The position numbers and the translations under genes were made by a program. This document shows positions 62,846 to 64,000 of a stretch of 64,000 nucleotides of DNA, piece by piece. Below the pieces are notes generated by a model. The model was not told the DNA's origin, made no database searches, and saw only the letters and a list, made by a program, of their open reading frames with translations. How positions within the stretch are numbered: position 1 is the first letter of the stretch; each line of letters opens with the position of its first letter. The DNA comes from Bordetella parapertussis (GTDB lineage: Bacteria > Pseudomonadota > Gammaproteobacteria > Burkholderiales > Burkholderiaceae_C): positions 1 through 64,000 of the forward strand of contig CAMDKD010000006.1 of the NCBI GenBank assembly GCA_945901125.1, read 5' to 3'.

Positions 62846-64000
62846 ACGCACAGACATTAAAAGCATTTTGTTGATAGGCGCAGGGCCAATCGTCATCGGT
62901 CAGGCCTGCGAATTTGATTATTCCGGCGTGCAGGCTTGCAAGGCCTTGCGCGAGGAAGGCTACAAGGTCATTTTGATCAACAGCAACCCGGCCACCATCA
63001 TGACCGACCCGGCCACGGCTGACGTCACTTACATAGAGCCCATCACCTGGAAGACGGTGGAAAAAATCATCGCCAAGGAAAAGCCGGATGCGATTTTGCC
63101 GACCATGGGCGGACAGACCGCGCTTAATTGCGCCCTGGATTTGTGGCGTCACGGCGTGCTGGACAAATATTTGGGTGCCAACACCGGCAAGCCGGTGGAA
63201 TTGATCGGTGCCACCCCTGAAGCCATTGACAAAGCCGAAGACCGTTTGAAGTTCAAAGACGCTATGACCAAAATCGGTCTGGGCTCGGCGCGTTCCGGTA
63301 TTGCCCACAGCTTGGATGAAGCCTGGACCGTACAAAAAACCGTCGGCTTTCCTGTCGTTATCCGCCCGAGCTTCACTTTGGGCGGCACCGGCGGCGGCAT
63401 TGCCTACAACCCCGAAGAATTTGAAGAGATTTGCAAACGCGGACTGGAAGCTTCACCCACCAGCGAATTGTTGATTGAAGAATCTTTGCTCGGCTGGAAA
63501 GAATACGAAATGGAAGTGGTGCGCGACAAGGCGGACAACTGCATCATCGTGTGTTCCATCGAAAACCTGGACCCCATGGGCGTGCACACAGGCGACTCCA
63601 TCACCGTCGCGCCGGCCCAAACCTTGACCGACAAGGAATACCAGATTCTGCGCAACGCCAGTCTGGCGGTGTTGCGTGAAATCGGCGTGGACACCGGCGG
63701 CTCTAACGTGCAGTTCTCCATCAACCCGGCTGACGGCCGCATGGTCGTCATTGAAATGAATCCGCGGGTGTCGCGTTCGTCTGCGCTGGCGTCCAAAGCC
63801 ACCGGTTTCCCGATTGCCAAAGTGGCCGCCAAACTCGCTGTAGGTTTCACGTTGGACGAATTGCGCAACGACATCACGGGCGGCGCCACGCCCGCGAGTT
63901 TTGAGCCCAGCATCGATTACGTGGTCACGAAAATACCGCGCTTTGCGTTTGAAAAATTCCCGACGGCAGACAGCCGCTTGACCACACAAATGAAATCTGT
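62838..64000 (+). CDS. carB: Carbamoyl-phosphate synthase large subunit (partial, cut by window end)
   Basis: The first 387 residues or so of an enzyme normally near 1,070. It begins MAKRTDIKSILLIGAGPIVI, followed by ACEFDYSGVQACKAL and the ATP-grasp segments FTLGGTGGGIAYN and VIEMNPRVSRSSALASKATG of the first synthetase half. It uses bicarbonate, ammonia and two ATP to make carbamoyl phosphate. The frame is open to the right edge. ATG 62838 lies inside the carA end, indicating translational coupling. Confidence 0.96.
   Translation, partial: MAKRTDIKSILLIGAGPIVIGQACEFDYSGVQACKALREEGYKVILINSNPATIMTDPATADVTYIEPITWKTVEKIIAKEKPDAILPTMGGQTALNCALDLWRHGVLDKYLGANTGKPVELIGATPEAIDKAEDRLKFKDAMTKIGLGSARSGIAHSLDEAWTVQKTVGFPVVIRPSFTLGGTGGGIAYNPEEFEEICKRGLEASPTSELLIEESLLGWKEYEMEVVRDKADNCIIVCSIENLDPMGVHTGDSITVAPAQTLTDKEYQILRNASLAVLREIGVDTGGSNVQFSINPADGRMVVIEMNPRVSRSSALASKATGFPIAKVAAKLAVGFTLDELRNDITGGATPASFEPSIDYVVTKIPRFAFEKFPTADSRLTTQMKS

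Overview
The window looks like a chromosomal segment of a betaproteobacterium, most likely Burkholderiales and possibly Oxalobacteraceae-like. This is inferred from gene order and protein families, not from a search. The supporting blocks are hppA/ppa/nadE/PII, a sigma factor-DUF3619-DUF3106-RDD operon, ilvI-ilvH-ilvC-psd-pssA-leuA, aat-bpt, phaR, and rpsB-tsf-pyrH-frr-cdsA-dxr-bamA-skp-lpxD-fabZ-lpxA-lpxB-rnhB. Most of the window is ordinary GC-rich housekeeping DNA with tightly packed, often overlapping genes.

Region 1 to about 5,090 is different. It is AT-rich (hand count of 3541-3600: 19/60 GC) against the rest (5641-5700: 39/60). It holds one compact co-directional cassette: the end of a probable carrier-domain protein, an unrecognised small ORF, a discrete acyl carrier protein, a FabF-like ketosynthase, a GNAT acyltransferase, a HlyB-type ABC exporter with a catalytically dead C39-like domain, and a HlyD-type fusion protein. 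The composition switches inside the HlyD gene, so that gene looks mosaic. A specialised acyl chain built on a dedicated carrier next to a type I exporter is the best candidate here for an undescribed system.

From 6,100 to 15,300: the K+-independent proton-pumping pyrophosphatase hppA diverges from soluble ppa. A GNAT-fold protein and nadE share start-codon bases, nadE is followed by a PII gene, and then come a LOG protein and a sigma-factor operon. From 15,400 to 22,100: branched-chain amino acid synthesis, with the two phosphatidylserine/ethanolamine genes inserted. leuA is preceded by a leucine-rich 17-codon leader peptide and a terminator hairpin, a classical attenuator that a gene finder would miss.

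From 22,200 to 48,300: PBP7-type endopeptidase, IclR regulator, N-degron transferases, a crotonase, a lipoprotein, a HIT protein with an altered active site, a methyltransferase/dehydrogenase/aminotransferase operon, gloA, uvrC, serB-mfd, ispDF, an HTH regulator, bdhA, relA, tRNA-Val, phaR-rimO, tRNA-Leu, rnr, an SDR and dadA. The rnr gene lacks the usual N-terminal helix-turn-helix region and has no ATG, GTG or TTG at its expected start.

From 48,500 to 64,000: the translation, CDP-diacylglycerol, outer-membrane and lipid A cluster, then carAB, with carB cut by the window edge. uppS (normally between frr and cdsA) and rseP (normally between dxr and bamA) are both absent from this otherwise canonical cluster. 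There is no rRNA, CRISPR array, transposase or integrase. No gene-free stretch exceeds about 240 bases.
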